NCBI RefSeq assembly: GCF_018446385.1
Contig: NC_055998.1
Coordinates: 21,507,173 to 21,571,172 of the forward strand
Reading direction: 5' to 3'
Origin: Zingiber officinale
Lineage: Eukaryota; Streptophyta; Magnoliopsida; Zingiberales; Zingiberaceae
DNA: 64,000 nt
The notes under the pieces were generated by a model, which saw only the letters and a list, made by a program, of their open reading frames with translations, ran no database searches and was not told the origin of the DNA. The number at the start of each line of letters is the position of its first letter. Position 1 is the stretch's first letter. Positions 21,829-33,735 of this stretch are shown here, in pieces. The translations under genes and the position numbers were made by a program.

Positions 21829-24800
21829 GTTGGTTCAGAGTAGGCCTTGAAAAAAAGTTAGCACTTCTCTCTCTTTTTGGAACTTTACAAGGAACACACG
21901 TTAGTTTAGCAAAAATTAAAAACATAAAAACAAAGTAAGAGGAAGATCTCTTTCGATGAAGATGGATTAGCCTTTTATAGACATTAACGCTTGAACAGAA
22001 ACAAAGAATGAATTCAGAAATGAAAGTGCAGTGTGTTCTTCTAAACTCCTAGGACCAGGATTCTATTTATAATCTACTGGTCGAATTTGTCCGTTAGCTG
22101 ACATGGCAGCTCCAGCGCTTGGAGCAGGTCTGGGCACCCTCAGTGGTGCACCTTATCTATTTCGCAATGGGTCTTCAACTGCTTGATGATAAGTCTTTAT
22201 CAGTACCTGGGCTTGGATCAATCCGGGCACTTAGAGTGTTGCCGATGTGCACCCAAACTCTATGCCCGCCGCAACGTCTCTGAAAGGGCGCCTGTGCTAG
22301 CCCAAGATAGTCCAGACGTTGGTCCGGGTGCCTGGAGTCCGGGCGATTGGACTTCGTCTGAGCGGTTGGATAAGTCAACTTCATGTTGACTTGTTCGGCT
22401 GCTGTTTCGGTCGCTTGGGTAATTCTCCGGCCATCCAGAGTTGAGCTTACCCGAACCCAACTTTGGCCTTCTCCTCCAGTAGTCTTTCTGCCCAATTTTT
22501 CGTCCCTCGGAAACGTTGCACACGTCCTTCTCATTTGCTGGTGTACTCTTTCGCAGCACCTCGTCTATTGGATGCACCGAGTTCATCGACTCGCTTCCCG
22601 TGCCATCCTTTTGGCTAGCTGCATCTTCTGCTCGACTTCTTGTGTTCCTAAATCCCTACATACTTACACTCAAAGTATCAAATAAAATGCAAATCCCAAA
22701 ATTTTTTATACTAATTGTTAATTCATTTGTGTATCATAGCAAAAAATTTCAAGAGAAAATATGAACAGTAAGTATACGAACTAATTGATTTTGTAAACAA
22801 TATTTAAAATTAAAGCATGTATACAAATTAATTTTAATCAAGTTAAACATGATTTAGGAACCTAAAATAAGGTTCTACGTACTAGATTTATCAGAAATTT
22901 TCATGATATATAATTTTTAGAAAATTTTTCTAATTTGGCTCTTGTGAAATCTAAAGCACCAATTTAGCTTTTAAAAATTTCTAGAATTCTGAACATTTGT
23001 ATATGCATAATTCTTTTTAATATTCCTATTTGCTCTTTTAAGTTAGAGTTTTCCATTTGAATTTTATCAAAAAGTTCTAATGGATATGCTTTTGCTAAAT
23101 TTAATTTTAGCTCATTGTTTTCTATTTTTAAATCCATACATTTATTCCATAGTTTGCATAATAATCTAGATAGCATCTTTATACTTTCATACAACTAATT
23201 AGGAGGTAAGAGTTATACCTAACTCATTGTGTTAGATTCGTAATTCGAAGCTCCCCCTTCATTGATGCTCATTTCAGATGAGTTTGCTTCGTCTTCAATT
23301 TCTTGATGATTTGTCACAAGTGCAAGTCTGACGTAGGCCTCAATCTCGGACTTTAACGAAGACTCATCCCACGTGGCTTTTAAATTTTTGTGCTTCATCT
23401 ATTTTGGCCCTTTTTCTTTTTCTTTCTCCCTTTTCTTCAGCTTAGGGCAGTCATCTTTTATGCGCCCTTCTTCTTGACAGTTATAGCAACGAGCCTTCTT
23501 TTTGTTTCAGATTATCTTCATTGCCTGTTTCTTACCAAAGTTATTAGACTTAAATTTTTTTTGAAAATTTTCTTATCATAAAAGTTACTTCATCTTCATC
23601 GAGTGATGTGTTGGAATCCAGTTTATTTTTCTGGTTAGCTTTCAGTGCTAGGTTTTGAGCTGATTTTTCTTCTTTATTTCTTAAACCTGCACATCTCGAT
23701 TCGTGATGTAGAAAGAGTACTATAGACGTCCACTTGGGTGTTCTTAGGAAAGCATTCAACGCATACCTTATCGAGTCTCAGTTTGTTACCATTTCTTCGA
23801 GATTCATGAGTCCAGTGATTAGCTTCTTGATTCTTACATGTAAATGAGCTACCAATTCTTCTTTTTCTATTCAAAGGTTGCTAAGTTGGTTTCGGAGCAG
23901 GTCACGTCTTACAAGTTTGGCCTCTGAGGTTCTTTCGTGCAACTGCAGGAACTTCTCCAAGAGTTCTTTAGTTGATCCGTAGGCGCCGATTCTATTGACT
24001 TCTTGAGGCGGTAATACACTTAGTAGGTGGAATTCTGCTCTGTCGTTGGCTATGAAGTCATTTTGCTCCTTAATCCAAAGATTCTCCTTATTGTTCTTTG
24101 AGTACTACAAAATCATATTTGATTATTAAAAGAATTTCTAAATAAATTTTGAAAAATACCTCCATCTGGCATTTTCAGAGTACGAACTTCCCCGCCAACT
24201 TTGGCTGATAGATGCTTGGTTCAGCCATCGTCTCCTTGCTTTAGCTGGTGGTTAGTCTTTCTAGAGCGGTCTGACTCTGATACCAATTGTTGGTCCCGAG
24301 TAGGACGATAAGAGGGGGTGAATTGCTTTGTAAAAAAGTTAACACTTCTCTCTTTTTGGAACTTAGCAAGGAACCCACGTTAGTTTAACAAAAATTAAAA
24401 ACATACAAACAAAGTAAGAGACAAGAATTTGCTTAGTTTGTAACCGGGGAGGTTGCTAATTCAAGACAGTGGAAGCTCAACTAGAAGATTTTTGGTGAAG
24501 GCGGAGTAGCCTCTTACAAACGTTAATGCTCGAACAAAAACAAAGAATGAATTCGGAAATAAAAGTACAGTGTGTTCTTCTAAACTCCTAGGACTAGGGC
24601 TTTATTTATAGTTTACTGGTCGAATTTATCCATTGGCTGATGTGGTAGCTCCGGGAGCTTGGAGCAGGTCCGGGTGCCCCTAGTGGTGCACCTTATATGT
24701 TTCGCAACGACTCTTCAATGACTTAATAATAAGTCTTTATCAGTACCTGGGTGCTTGGACTAGTTCGGATGCCTGGAGTGTTGTTGACATGGACCCAAAC

Positions 24801-25140
24801 TCTATCTCCACTAACATTTCCGAAAGGGAGCCTGTGCTAGCCCAAGCCGGTTTGGGCGCTTGGATAAGTCAACTTCGTGTTGACTTGTCCGGTTGCTGCT
24901 CTAGTTGCTTGGATAATTTCCGGCGATCCATGGTTGAGTTTACCTGAACTCAACTCTAGCCTTCTCGTCATTCCCGGCTTCTCGTCCGTTGAAAACAATG
25001 CACGCGTCCTTCACGTCCACCGGTGTACTCTTCCGCAGCATCTCATCCCTCGGATGTACCAAGCTCGTCGACTCACTTTCCTAAGTCCTTGTTCACTTAC
25101 ACGCAAAATACAGAGTCCAATTTGAATTGATTGATCACAT
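21829..25140 (-). mobile_element. Decayed Ty1/copia-type element with two partial LTRs
   Basis: Two related blocks, about 21829-22690 and 24288-25140, share long matches (for example AACACACGTTAGTTTAGCAAAAATT with AACCCACGTTAGTTTAACAAAAATT) and are the LTRs in minus orientation. The right one is preceded on the plus strand by CTGACTCTGATACCAAT, which on the minus strand is the primer site ATTGGTATCAGAG. The interior keeps a broken gag (about 22960-24240 on the minus strand) and no recognisable pol. LTR ends were matched by eye and the outer borders are uncertain by tens of bases; no target duplication found. Confidence 0.75.
22964..24240 (-). pseudogene. Broken copia gag
   Basis: Reading leftward on the minus strand: a start MAEPSIYQPKLAGKF near 24215, a stop soon after, fragments of the UBN2-type gag domain (IGAYGSTKELLEKFLQLHER near 23960), a zinc-knuckle-like CYNCQEEGRIKDDC near 23480 and a coiled-coil-like tail (22964-23194, LKIENNELKLNLAKAYPLE). 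Several stops and frame changes interrupt it. In the knuckle the conserved histidine is Arg. Gag would package element RNA; this copy cannot. Confidence 0.65.
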
Positions 25141-25607
25141 CAAAATCAAGTACTTACACATGGTGTTTGTGATTGTCTCTATATATATGCTGAGGTTTGT
25201 TTTATGATGAACTTGTCACAGTTGGATCATATGCATGCTTTGCTAATTGATACTGAAATATTATCAGAGGCTCAACTTCTCAAAAGATCAAACAATCACT
25301 AATCAGTTGAGAACAAGGCTGAGTCAATTTGTATCTACTTGAAGAACAAGGCTGAGCAAGTTTGTAAATTTGTTTCTACGCCTCTTTATAACTTACTGCC
25401 CAAAAAAGACTTTCAACTCAAAATCCTTCTTTTATTTACTTCATATGTTATTTTACAGAGAATATCGAAGATCTTCATTACACACGCAGAAGGGAAATTA
25501 TGACACGAACACTCTGGATATTAAAGTAAAATTATAACACAAACACTAGTAGTATTAACATACCAATCTCAGCAAACAGGTCAACCTGTATAAAACCACT
25601 GCAAGCA
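25141..25607. other. Intergenic spacer and probable 3' UTR of the downstream minus-strand gene
   Basis: AT-rich, no supported coding region. The part next to 25607 would be the 3' untranslated region of the serine-rich-like gene. Confidence 0.45.
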
Positions 25608-25931
25608 TCAATCAATTATGACAGACACCATGGCCTTTCCAGATTTTGTTCCCCTGACTTCTTCATCAACTTCCTGTGAGGTTGGAAGCTTGGGAGGAGC
25701 CGGGAGCTGGGCTTGACTTAAAGTTATGCTTGAGGAACGGCGATGGTGTCTGCAACGAAAAGACCCTTCGTGCTTTGTCGGTGCACAGATGCAGGATTTA
25801 TCCCCTCCAGAGAGGCTTGTAAAAGAATCTATTGACCATGATTTCTTCATGGAACTGAACTGCTTTTCCAGGAGATCATGCCTGAATTGCTGATGCTGGC
25901 CTTCCTCTGCTCCAAGGTAATTGCTGCTCAT
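25608..25931 (-). CDS. Serine-rich-protein-like small protein (CxC...GSFRC signature)
   Basis: 107 residues. Residues 47-65 read CICAPTKHEGSFRCRHHRR, very close to the C(L/I)C(S/A)PT.HPGSFRC.LH signature of a plant family annotated as serine-rich protein-like. It is followed by SSSITLSQAQ. The three cysteines and the histidines could bind a metal, but no function is established. N-terminal part (1-46) is polar with SMKKSWSIDSFTSLSGG. There is no signal peptide or membrane segment. The start is the only ATG that gives a normal family length. It stands alone between transposons, and its neighbours say nothing of its job. Confidence rests on the signature and an intact frame. Confidence 0.75.
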   Translation of the reverse strand: MSSNYLGAEEGQHQQFRHDLLEKQFSSMKKSWSIDSFTSLSGGDKSCICAPTKHEGSFRCRHHRRSSSITLSQAQLPAPPKLPTSQEVDEEVRGTKSGKAMVSVIID

Positions 25932-27570
25932 GGCTACTCTCTTTCAGTTTAAGTCTGTCTCATGATGATTGAGAAAGAAACAAATAAGTAACATTGCGAA
26001 GGAAAACAACAAAATGACGAAGGAAAAAAAAAGAAGTTGATTTCTCATCTTAGACCAATTTATAAATCTATACATCAAGAAAATAAATCAATACCTTTTT
26101 TTTTTGAAAGAAGAGAGCTTCTCACCTGGATTGGGATTCTGGAGCTGAGGCAGAAGGTTTCCAAATATCTAGGATGCTACAAGGTGAGACTACGTAGGAA
26201 ATCTGGCAAAACTAGGAGTTGATGCCATCCAGTCTTTATTTGTGGGCACAACTACGATTACCATTCCACCAGCACTGTGATTCAAAGTCAATGCTCAAGC
26301 TGTCATCACAAATGCGAAGAAAATTAGAAAGGACCAGAATTAACTTGTGAATTTCAGTAGGTTGCTATTAGAGCCAGATGATTATGGAGTAGAATACATT
26401 TTACTCCGAAATTAATGAACTTTATGGGAGTTTGGAGTTTGTTGACCAGGTACCGGATTCAAAGTGCGTATGCTTCTTTGATTCCTGTTTCCTACACAAG
26501 GTAAAAGTCCATGTTTCTACAATTCACCTTCTTTCTTATGTTCTTTTTGTGATGGGATTGGAAGAAGTCAATCCTTGACCTTTGGATTGGAGAGTTGGCA
26601 GTTGGGTGTAGGATTAATTTAATGCACTATGTTGACACAGTTTAACGCAAAGCATGACTTGATCACCACGAAATATTTGGGCAAAATATAGACTTGATCT
26701 TATGCTACTGCTGGTTGATGTCATAATCTGAGTTGAACTAGCAACCCCTTTTGCTTGGATTGTAAATCATCTTCCTATCAGCAGTCACTTTGTGCTTTCA
26801 AGACTTGAAAGTTTGCATGCATTTACAAAAAATGGAACTTGAACAAGTTATAGAATTATTTGATAATTCCAACAATGACTTCTAACTTTGGTTTTAGAGC
26901 TTGGGGTAGATTCATGTTGGCCATAGTTCATAGCAAGCATGTCCTTTACATTCAACCTTGGAAAAATAGAAAAACAATCATGATGATCATATGTTAAACG
27001 AACTGATGAAAGTTTATCATTTCTTTATTATTAATCAAGCTATGTGCTTCCGCTGCGAGTTTGTCGATGCTCCTAAAAAACTGTTTATTCATCCAAACAG
27101 GGAAAGTCAAGTCAGTGTATTTTGAGGGAAGAGGTAACAACAAAGTAGCAAAATGAAAATGACAATCAGGGAAAGTCAAGTCAGTGTATTCTGATAGTTA
27201 TGGATCCAACTACATCAAACAGTTCAGGCCTAACCAAGAACAAGAATCTGACAATAATCCTTGAGTTACAGGACCTGGTGCCTGTCAAAGATCAAACATA
27301 TTTTTGAGATACAATCCTGTAAGTATCCTGAAAGCCTGACCTTTTCAATTCACAACAAACTCTAGAGTAGGAAGGCATTTCATCGTAGGCTTAGGAATCT
27401 GCACTGTCGAGGGAAATTTTAGTTTAGATGATCCTCCAAATGACAAGGTAAAAAAAGAGGAGGTAGTAACCAAATAGCAATATGAAGCATCTATCAAAGG
27501 GAAATACAAATTTACATTTAAAAATATAATAATAAGAATGCTACTTTTCATTTGAAATGAAGCCAAGGAT
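25932..27570. other. Intergenic spacer
   Basis: Upstream region of the serine-rich-like gene, then AT-rich DNA. The phrase GGGAAAGTCAAGTCAGTGTATT occurs twice (about 27100 and 27169) about 69 bp apart. A 73-codon minus frame at 27345-27566 with a hydrophobic start is not supported by anything else. No gene called. Confidence 0.45.
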
Positions 27571-27964
27571 CATAATTTTGTGGCATGATATGGGGGAATA
27601 GCGCTTATGACTTTCACTTGTTTCGTATTCGGAAATTCGAGTAAGAGCAGTGGAAATTAAACAGGGCACAACAAAGACACCAAGATTTACTTGGTTCGGA
27701 GCTTAGGGCGACTCCTACTCCAAGACCCACATTCGTTGAGCGTTTATTTTGGGCAAAAACTATAATCGCGCAAGTTTACAAATATGTAATACAAGTAAAG
27801 CAATAGTTAACTTTATACCGACAACAGAAATGAGAAATTTAAAGCTCCTGATCGTCGGGGTGTTACTACAGCAGTTCTAGATCATCTCTTGAGCAGCGTG
27901 CTGAAGAAGGATTGCTTTGGAAGTGATTGATGAAGTTGTTGGTCGAGATCTTCTTAAATAAACT

Positions 27965-28190
27965 GTTGAGGGCGCATCCAATGCCTCATGGAGGCACCTC
28001 AAACCCCAAAATCTATCTCGCCATCAACGCTGTCGATAAGCCTTCGTAGCCCGCTGTTTATCCGCCTGAGGGCGTCTTCATCATCCACTGAAGGCGCCTT
28101 CAACCAGCAATCCAGGGCGCCTCTAGGCTCCATGGAGGCGCCTCCAGCTCCTCTGTGCAGCCAACTTCTGCCTTGCATCTGAGGCGCCCC
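27965..28190. repeat. Cluster of AGGCGCCT-type palindromes in the copia LTR
   Basis: CTCATGGAGGCACCTC, GAAGGCGCCTTCA, CTCCATGGAGGCGCCTCCA and similar phrases are self-complementary around GGCGCC or CCATGG. The same cluster is at 34144-34390 in the other LTR, and resumes at 28858-28885 after the MITE. Confidence 0.8.
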
Positions 28191-28191
28191 C

Positions 28192-28849
28192 TAGGGATGG
28201 CAACGGGGCGGGGCGGGGCGGGGCGGGGCGGGGGCGGGGGCGGGTTTGCCATTCCCATCCCCGCCCCGTTCTCATTTTTTCGGGTTCGGGGATTCCCCAT
28301 CCCCGCCCCATTTCTAAATTTAATTTATATTATTATTATTATTATTATTATTTAATAATAATTATTAATGATAATATTAATATTAATATCAATATCAATA
28401 ATATTATTATAGGAAGAAAAAGAAAAAAATTGGGTTCAATTTTCCGAACCTGTTGTTGGAGATGCCCTTTTGGAAAAAATATATATTATTTATAAGCTTT
28501 CTTGTAGAGTGTATATAATTGTGTATATATTTGTACAACAAAAATGGAGGAGAAATACAGGAGAGGCTTACATTTCAACATAAGTACATAACCATTAATT
28601 CAATGGAATTGTGTTTTATGAGATGCGCAGCATTCGCAATCCTCTAATGTTTAACAGGCAACGGATCGTGAAATTTCACAGAAACATTTTTAGCTACACT
28701 ACATGAGATTCGGGGCGGGTTCGGGGATGGGGATAGTATTCCCATACCCGCCCCAAACCCGCTCCATCCCCGAAAAATCGGGGATCCCCATCCCCATTTC
28801 GGGTTTTCCCCGCGGGGTCCCAAACCCACGGGAAAAATTGCCATCCCTA
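28192..28849. mobile_element. GC-rich-ended hAT-type MITE
   Basis: Ends TAGGGATGGCAA / TTGCCATCCCTA are perfect 12-bp inverted repeats. Flanks GCGCCCCC (28184-28191) and GCACCCCC (28850-28857) are an 8-bp duplication with one change. The sub-ends are GGGGCGGG repeats and GGGGATCCCCATCCCC-like inverted sequence, the middle is AT-rich with a (TTA)n run near 28328-28360. The other LTR lacks it, so the empty site is visible at about 34360. No coding capacity: 658 bp. Confidence 0.9.
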
Positions 28850-29159
28850 GCACCCCCAAGCTCCATGAAGGGCGCCTCGAGTACTATTCATCCGAGGCAA
28901 AAGTGTCTCCTTTGTCCCTGTAAGATGTGTTAGTCCACAAAACAATTATATACCTTGCAAGACAAAGTTAGCACACATATAAATCTAATACAAGAAGTAT
29001 TTGACAGTCTCCAGACTGTCCGGTTCTGACTTCGAATTTCCGACTGGAAACCCGAACCGATACCTACTGTTCCCTCCGTGGGAAACGCGTCCTCACCTAC
29101 TCCACTCAGGAGAGCATACCTGATGTCAGTCCGATCCTCCAGACCGACTGGACTTTTTG

Positions 29160-29485
29160 CCTAGGGTTACCACCCCCTAGGACCTAGGGTTACCACCCTT
29201 AGGATTTTTCGCCACCTAGGGTTACCACTCCCTAGGATTTTTCGCCACCTAGGGTTACCTCCCCCTAGGACCTAAGGTTCCCCCCCCCCCCCCCCCCTTA
29301 GGATTTTCTCCACCTAGGGTTACCACCTCCTACGACCTAAGATTGTCGCCCCTTAGGGTTTTTCACCACCTAGGGTTACCACCCCCTAGGACCTAAGGTT
29401 GCCGCCCCTTAGGGTTTTCCTCCACCTAGGGTTACCACCCCCTAGGACCTAAGGTTACCACCCCTTAGGGTTTTCCACCTGCCTA
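29160..29485. repeat. Array of CCTAGGGTTACCACCCCCTAGG units
   Basis: About eight units with inverted ends (CCTAGG...CCTAGG) and linkers GACCTAAGGTT or ATTTTTCGCCA. A C17 run interrupts it near 29281-29297. Equivalent array at 34672-34763 in the 5' LTR, which is where the gypsy element inserted. Confidence 0.9.
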
Positions 29486-29607
29486 ATCTGCAGTTAGGAC
29501 TTTCCTACAAACTCATTCAAGCATATTAAATAACAAAACAACTTAACTTGAACCGTTTGACATAATCAAAACATAGGTTCAATCGTCGGATGCTTCCTGC
29601 ACCAACA

Positions 29608-30640
29608 ATCTCTCCCTTTTTTATTATGACAACACGGTTCAAAGTTAAGCAAAAAAATATAACAGTAAATACAAAAACTTAAACATGAGCATAAATGAAA
29701 TAATTTCAAAACAACACCTTCTGCTCCCCCTTTCATTCATTATGTTTAAGTTCTTAATTTTTAACTTTGAAACTTTGATTTTTCTCTTCCCCTTTGACAT
29801 AAATAAAAAAGAACACTAAGAAGAGAGAAAAAAATATTTATTCTATTTAACTTTAAGCTCCCCTGAAGAGTAGTACTTAGATGAATGAAGTTTTAAAAAT
29901 ACTTAGCCAATTTAGAAATGCTTAACTTTTTCAACAAAACATAGATAAGCATAAGTTTTGAAACTTTTATATTTATTTATTTTTTTTCTTTCAAAAAATA
30001 AACTTAGCTAAATTTTTAACTTCAAAATGATTGCATTGAGAAAATACATTGCTAAATAGCTAAGTTTAGAATATTCTTCCACTTAGCTAAAAACTTAGCT
30101 GAAAGCATTTGTTAAAACAAACTTAGTCAAATTTTTGCTGTGAAAATACTTTTATCAAAGACTTAGCTAAACTTTTGAAAATAATAATTTTGTCAAGTAT
30201 TTAGCCTTCAAAACTTAACTTAAAAATACTTTGATAAATTTAGTACTTAGCTTTAAACGTAAAACACTTAGCTTTAAGTAAAAGTTTTGAAAAAGTACTC
30301 AACTTAAAGCAGATTTTGATAAAAAACTTTAGCTTAAGAAAAAATTTAATAGAATCTTAGATTTAACGTTAAAAACTTAACTAAAAAAATATTTTCTTGA
30401 AAAACTACTTAATTAAGTAAGTGATTTGAAAAATACTTGAGCAAATGCTTAGTTTTTTAGATAATTTTTCATTTTAAAAATAAATTGAATTTTTGGAAAT
30501 ATTTTGAAAAAAAAAAAAAAAAAACTTAGCTCGACTCCCTTCACTCCCCTTTGATTAATGCCTTAGTAAATTCTTAGGGTCCTAGAGTCCAAGCATGTAA
30601 AAAAAACATAAAGATTACTAATTATTTTTCTAATTTTCAC
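29608..30640. other. Low-complexity interior of the copia-type element, CTTAGCT-rich
   Basis: Where pol would be expected. Begins with the polypurine tract (minus strand) and is dominated by repeats of AACTTAGCTAAA-like words; an A18 run lies at about 30509-30525. No open frame of note on either strand. Confidence 0.6.
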
Positions 30641-31842
30641 TCTCACCCATTCTAAGTTATCAAGCGAGTTCAGCTTATGAGTGAGTGTGAGACGAAGTTA
30701 ACTTTATTTAATTTTTATCAATATTTGAAATTGAGATAAGTTTGAAAATTTAGTGAGTAAACATGTAAGATTTTGAAGATTTTGAAAACATAATTAATTC
30801 AGTTTTAAATCATAATTTGAAAATATGATTTGAGAGTTAATTAAGATTTTAAAAATTAATTATCATTAAGACTATAATTTGAAAATTAAAAATTTAATTA
30901 TGATTTGAAAAATTCTAATTTTGTAAATACTTATTTTTAATTTTGAAATTATTATGATTTGAAAATTATAGTTTTGTAGATAATGATTTTGAAAATTGAA
31001 ATTATGATTTGAAAATTAAATATGATTTGAAAATAATTATTATTTAAGATTTTGAATAAAAAATATCATTTTATATTTTGAACTAAATATAAATTTTAAA
31101 AGATTTTTAAAGGAATTTTTTAAAATGTTTTTAAAATAATTTTTTAAAGGATTTTTAAAATATTTTTAAAATAATTTTTAAAGGATTTTAAAAAGATTTT
31201 TAAAATAATTTTTAAAGTAATTTTTAAAATAATTTTTTAAAAGGTTTTAAAAATAATTTTTAAAGGATTTTTAAAAGGTTTTTAAAATAATTTTTAAAGG
31301 ATTTTTAAAAGAATTTTTAAAATAATTTTAAAAGGATTTTTAAAAGAATTTTTAAAGGATTTTTAAAAGGTTTTTTTAAAAGATTTTAAAAATAATTTTT
31401 AAACGATTTTTAAAATATTTTAAAAATAATTTTTAAAGTAATTTTTAAAAGGTTTTAAAAATAATTTTTAAAGGATTTTTAATATAATTTTTTAAAAGAT
31501 TTTTAAAATAATTTTTAAAGTAATTTTAAAAAGATTTTTTAAATAAATTTTAAAGTAATTTTTAAAATAAATTTTAAAGTAATTTTTAAAATAAATTTTA
31601 AAAGGGTTTAAAAAAAATTTAAAGGATTTTTAAAAGGAATTTTAAAAGGTTTTTAAAAATAATTTTTAAAGTATTTTTAAAAAGATTTTTAAAATAATTT
31701 TTTAAAGATTTTTAAAATTATTTGTAAAGTAATTTTTAAAAGAACTTTTAAAAGGTTTTTTAAAAGAATTTTAAAATAATTTTTAAAGTAATTTTTTTTT
31801 AATGTTATCCTAGATCTATCTCACCCGATTCTAAGTTATCAA
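30641..31842. repeat. 1.1-kb low-complexity (TTTTTAAAATAATTTTTAAAGG)n block between direct repeats
   Basis: From about 31080 to 31800 the sequence is almost only TTTTTAAA, ATAATTTTTAAAG and GGATTTTTAAAAG words in varied order. Related phrases TCTCACCCATTCTAAGTTATCAA (30641) and TCTCACCCGATTCTAAGTTATCAA (31819) lie at the two sides, as if a segment had been duplicated before the block expanded. No coding capacity. Confidence 0.85.
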
Positions 31843-32343
31843 TCAGGGAGCCTTATGTAGTTTTGTGTGTTAGTTAAGATTAATTAAGATTATTTCTAAA
31901 GATTAATTTACATTTGAGTTAGACTTAGGTTTTCCAATTAGTTAGTTAAATATATATTTCAAAAATTGGCTCTCAGGCTATGGCCAGACACTAGGCCTTC
32001 TTGGATATGGGATCATCCACCACTTCTAGACAGAGTCTTTCAAAGAAATTATATATTTAATTTTCTTTTCGAAACCCCTAGGTTTAACTAAGTAAATGTA
32101 AATTACGCCTGAGTCCTTATTCTATCCTAGTCTAAGCATGCATAATATAAAGAGAAAAGAAAAACAATCATCAAACAATTCTAAAGATAGTTTTTCTATT
32201 AGCTCCCCCTCGATCATAGTCTCGATATGGTTTATCAAAGTAATGTATCTGATCCTTGAGGACCCAATAGTGTCCAAGTCCAACTTGATTAGTCATATTT
32301 GACTTAGGGACCCATGCTTGGACTACTTTTCTATTTGATCGAT

Positions 32344-33395
32344 TTATAATTGACAGATATGATTTGAATTTTGTTTACACTTAAACCCAAGTCCAAATTT
32401 ATTGTAAACAGCTCTTTGTTTTCCAATAATCAGATTAAAATTCTTGGAACCTATCGTGAACCATTTCAATGTGTCTTTAACTTGAGTTTTCAAATTAGAA
32501 TTTTCTTCCTCAAGTTGTTGGACTTGAGTTGAGCTTCCAATTTGAACTGACTCAGTCAAAGGACTCGAGTTAGTCACTTCCTTAAGGGTTGTTACCTCCT
32601 TTTAGAGTGACTTGACCCGAACGTTGGATTTAGTTAATTTCTTTAACAAATAAGTAACTAGGTTTTGTAGATCGTCTAATTTAGTCTTGACAAATTGAGA
32701 ACTTACAGTGATATTTGGCCATTCGGAAATGGATACGGATCCGTGGCTTCATTTGGACTCGATTTCTGATTCGCTCTCGGTTTCGAACTCGAACTCGGAA
32801 TCAGTTTCGACGATGTTCGCTTGTACTGGTAGAGCACGAGAAAGCTCGTTTGTTCTTCTTTGTCAGATTCAGATTCGTCTGATGACTCGAACCATGTGGC
32901 TTTCAACACCTTCTTCTTTCTAGCCTCTTTTGTCTTGCTTGTACCTTCAACCAACACAACATCTTCCTCGGCCGGAGTAGTATTAGTTTGCTCAAATAAT
33001 TCGTATATTAAATCATGCTTACTTACTTTTGAATTGGAAGTACCTTCGTGTAGCTCAATCAGCTTCTGTCACAATTCTTTTGCACTTGAGAAAGGGCTGA
33101 CGCGGTTCAGCTCCTCATTGGTTAAGCCGCACTGAAGTGTATACGTTGTTCTGGCGTTTGCTTCTACTTTCTTTATGAGTGCAGCATCCCAATTCTCACA
33201 TGAAATAGGTTTGCCAGCGTTGTCCATTGGAATGTCCAGACCAGTTTTGATGATCATCCAGACTTCAAAATTTGTTTGGAGGTACGACTCCATTCGGCTC
33301 TTCCAGTAGCCAAAATCTTCTCCGGAGAAAAGTGGCGGGCTGGCTATGTTATAGCCTTCTTGATGGGCCAGTATAGTGGAAAATCTCGCACACAA
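32344..33395 (-). pseudogene. Copia gag remnant
   Basis: Minus-strand pieces in order: a gag N-terminal domain (33395-33069) with PPLFSGEDFGYWKSRMESYL, then ELNRVSPFSSAKELW, an acidic segment with FESSDESESDKEE (32703-32957), and a coiled-coil-like segment QLEEENSNLKTQVKD followed by GKQRAVYNKFGLGF (32344-32577). These correspond to the DUF4219/UBN2 gag and its C-terminal part in copia polyproteins. Stops and frame shifts separate them. No zinc knuckle seen. Confidence 0.75.
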
Positions 33396-33717
33396 AAAGT
33401 AAAAGGAACAAATGTTCCAAGACTTTGTCTTGGATTAGTAGTGTGAGAGAAAAATAAAAATAGCAATTTACTAATTTCTGGAAAAATAATAATAAAATAT
33501 TTTTAAAAATTAAAAAAAATTATTTCAGACTTTTGAAAATGCGATATTTCGTTAATACCGACCAAAGGTGAAAAGATGAAAATGAATTTTTCAAAAAATA
33601 GTTTTGGAGGGAAAAAATGAAAGGCGTAAGGTTTTATTTTTAACACAAACGATATCAAATTGTCTTTCAAAAAAGGAACCCCCTTGCTTGATTGGTGGTT
33701 TCACCAAATCAGAGCGT

Positions 33718-33735
33718 CCTAGCTCTGATACTAAT
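33718..33735 (-). other. Primer-binding site of the copia-type element
   Basis: Minus strand reads ATTAGTATCAGAGCTAGG directly next to the LTR end. It fits the initiator-methionine tRNA site TGGTATCAGAGC with one change (G to A). Confidence 0.8.

Larger units (their letters stand above)
27580..29607 (-). mobile_element. 3' LTR of the copia-type element
   Basis: Matches 33760-34763 plus 45400-45552 over most of its length, apart from the MITE. Contains the palindrome cluster 27970-28190 and the CCTAGGGTTACCACC array. The first about 25 bp (the inner end by plus-strand reading) do not match the other LTR. Confidence 0.8.

Noticed and set aside
27345-27566. 73-codon minus frame with a hydrophobic N-terminus resembling a signal peptide
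   Set aside because: AT-rich DNA gives hydrophobic translations by chance; no conserved cysteine pattern, promoter or homologue recognised.
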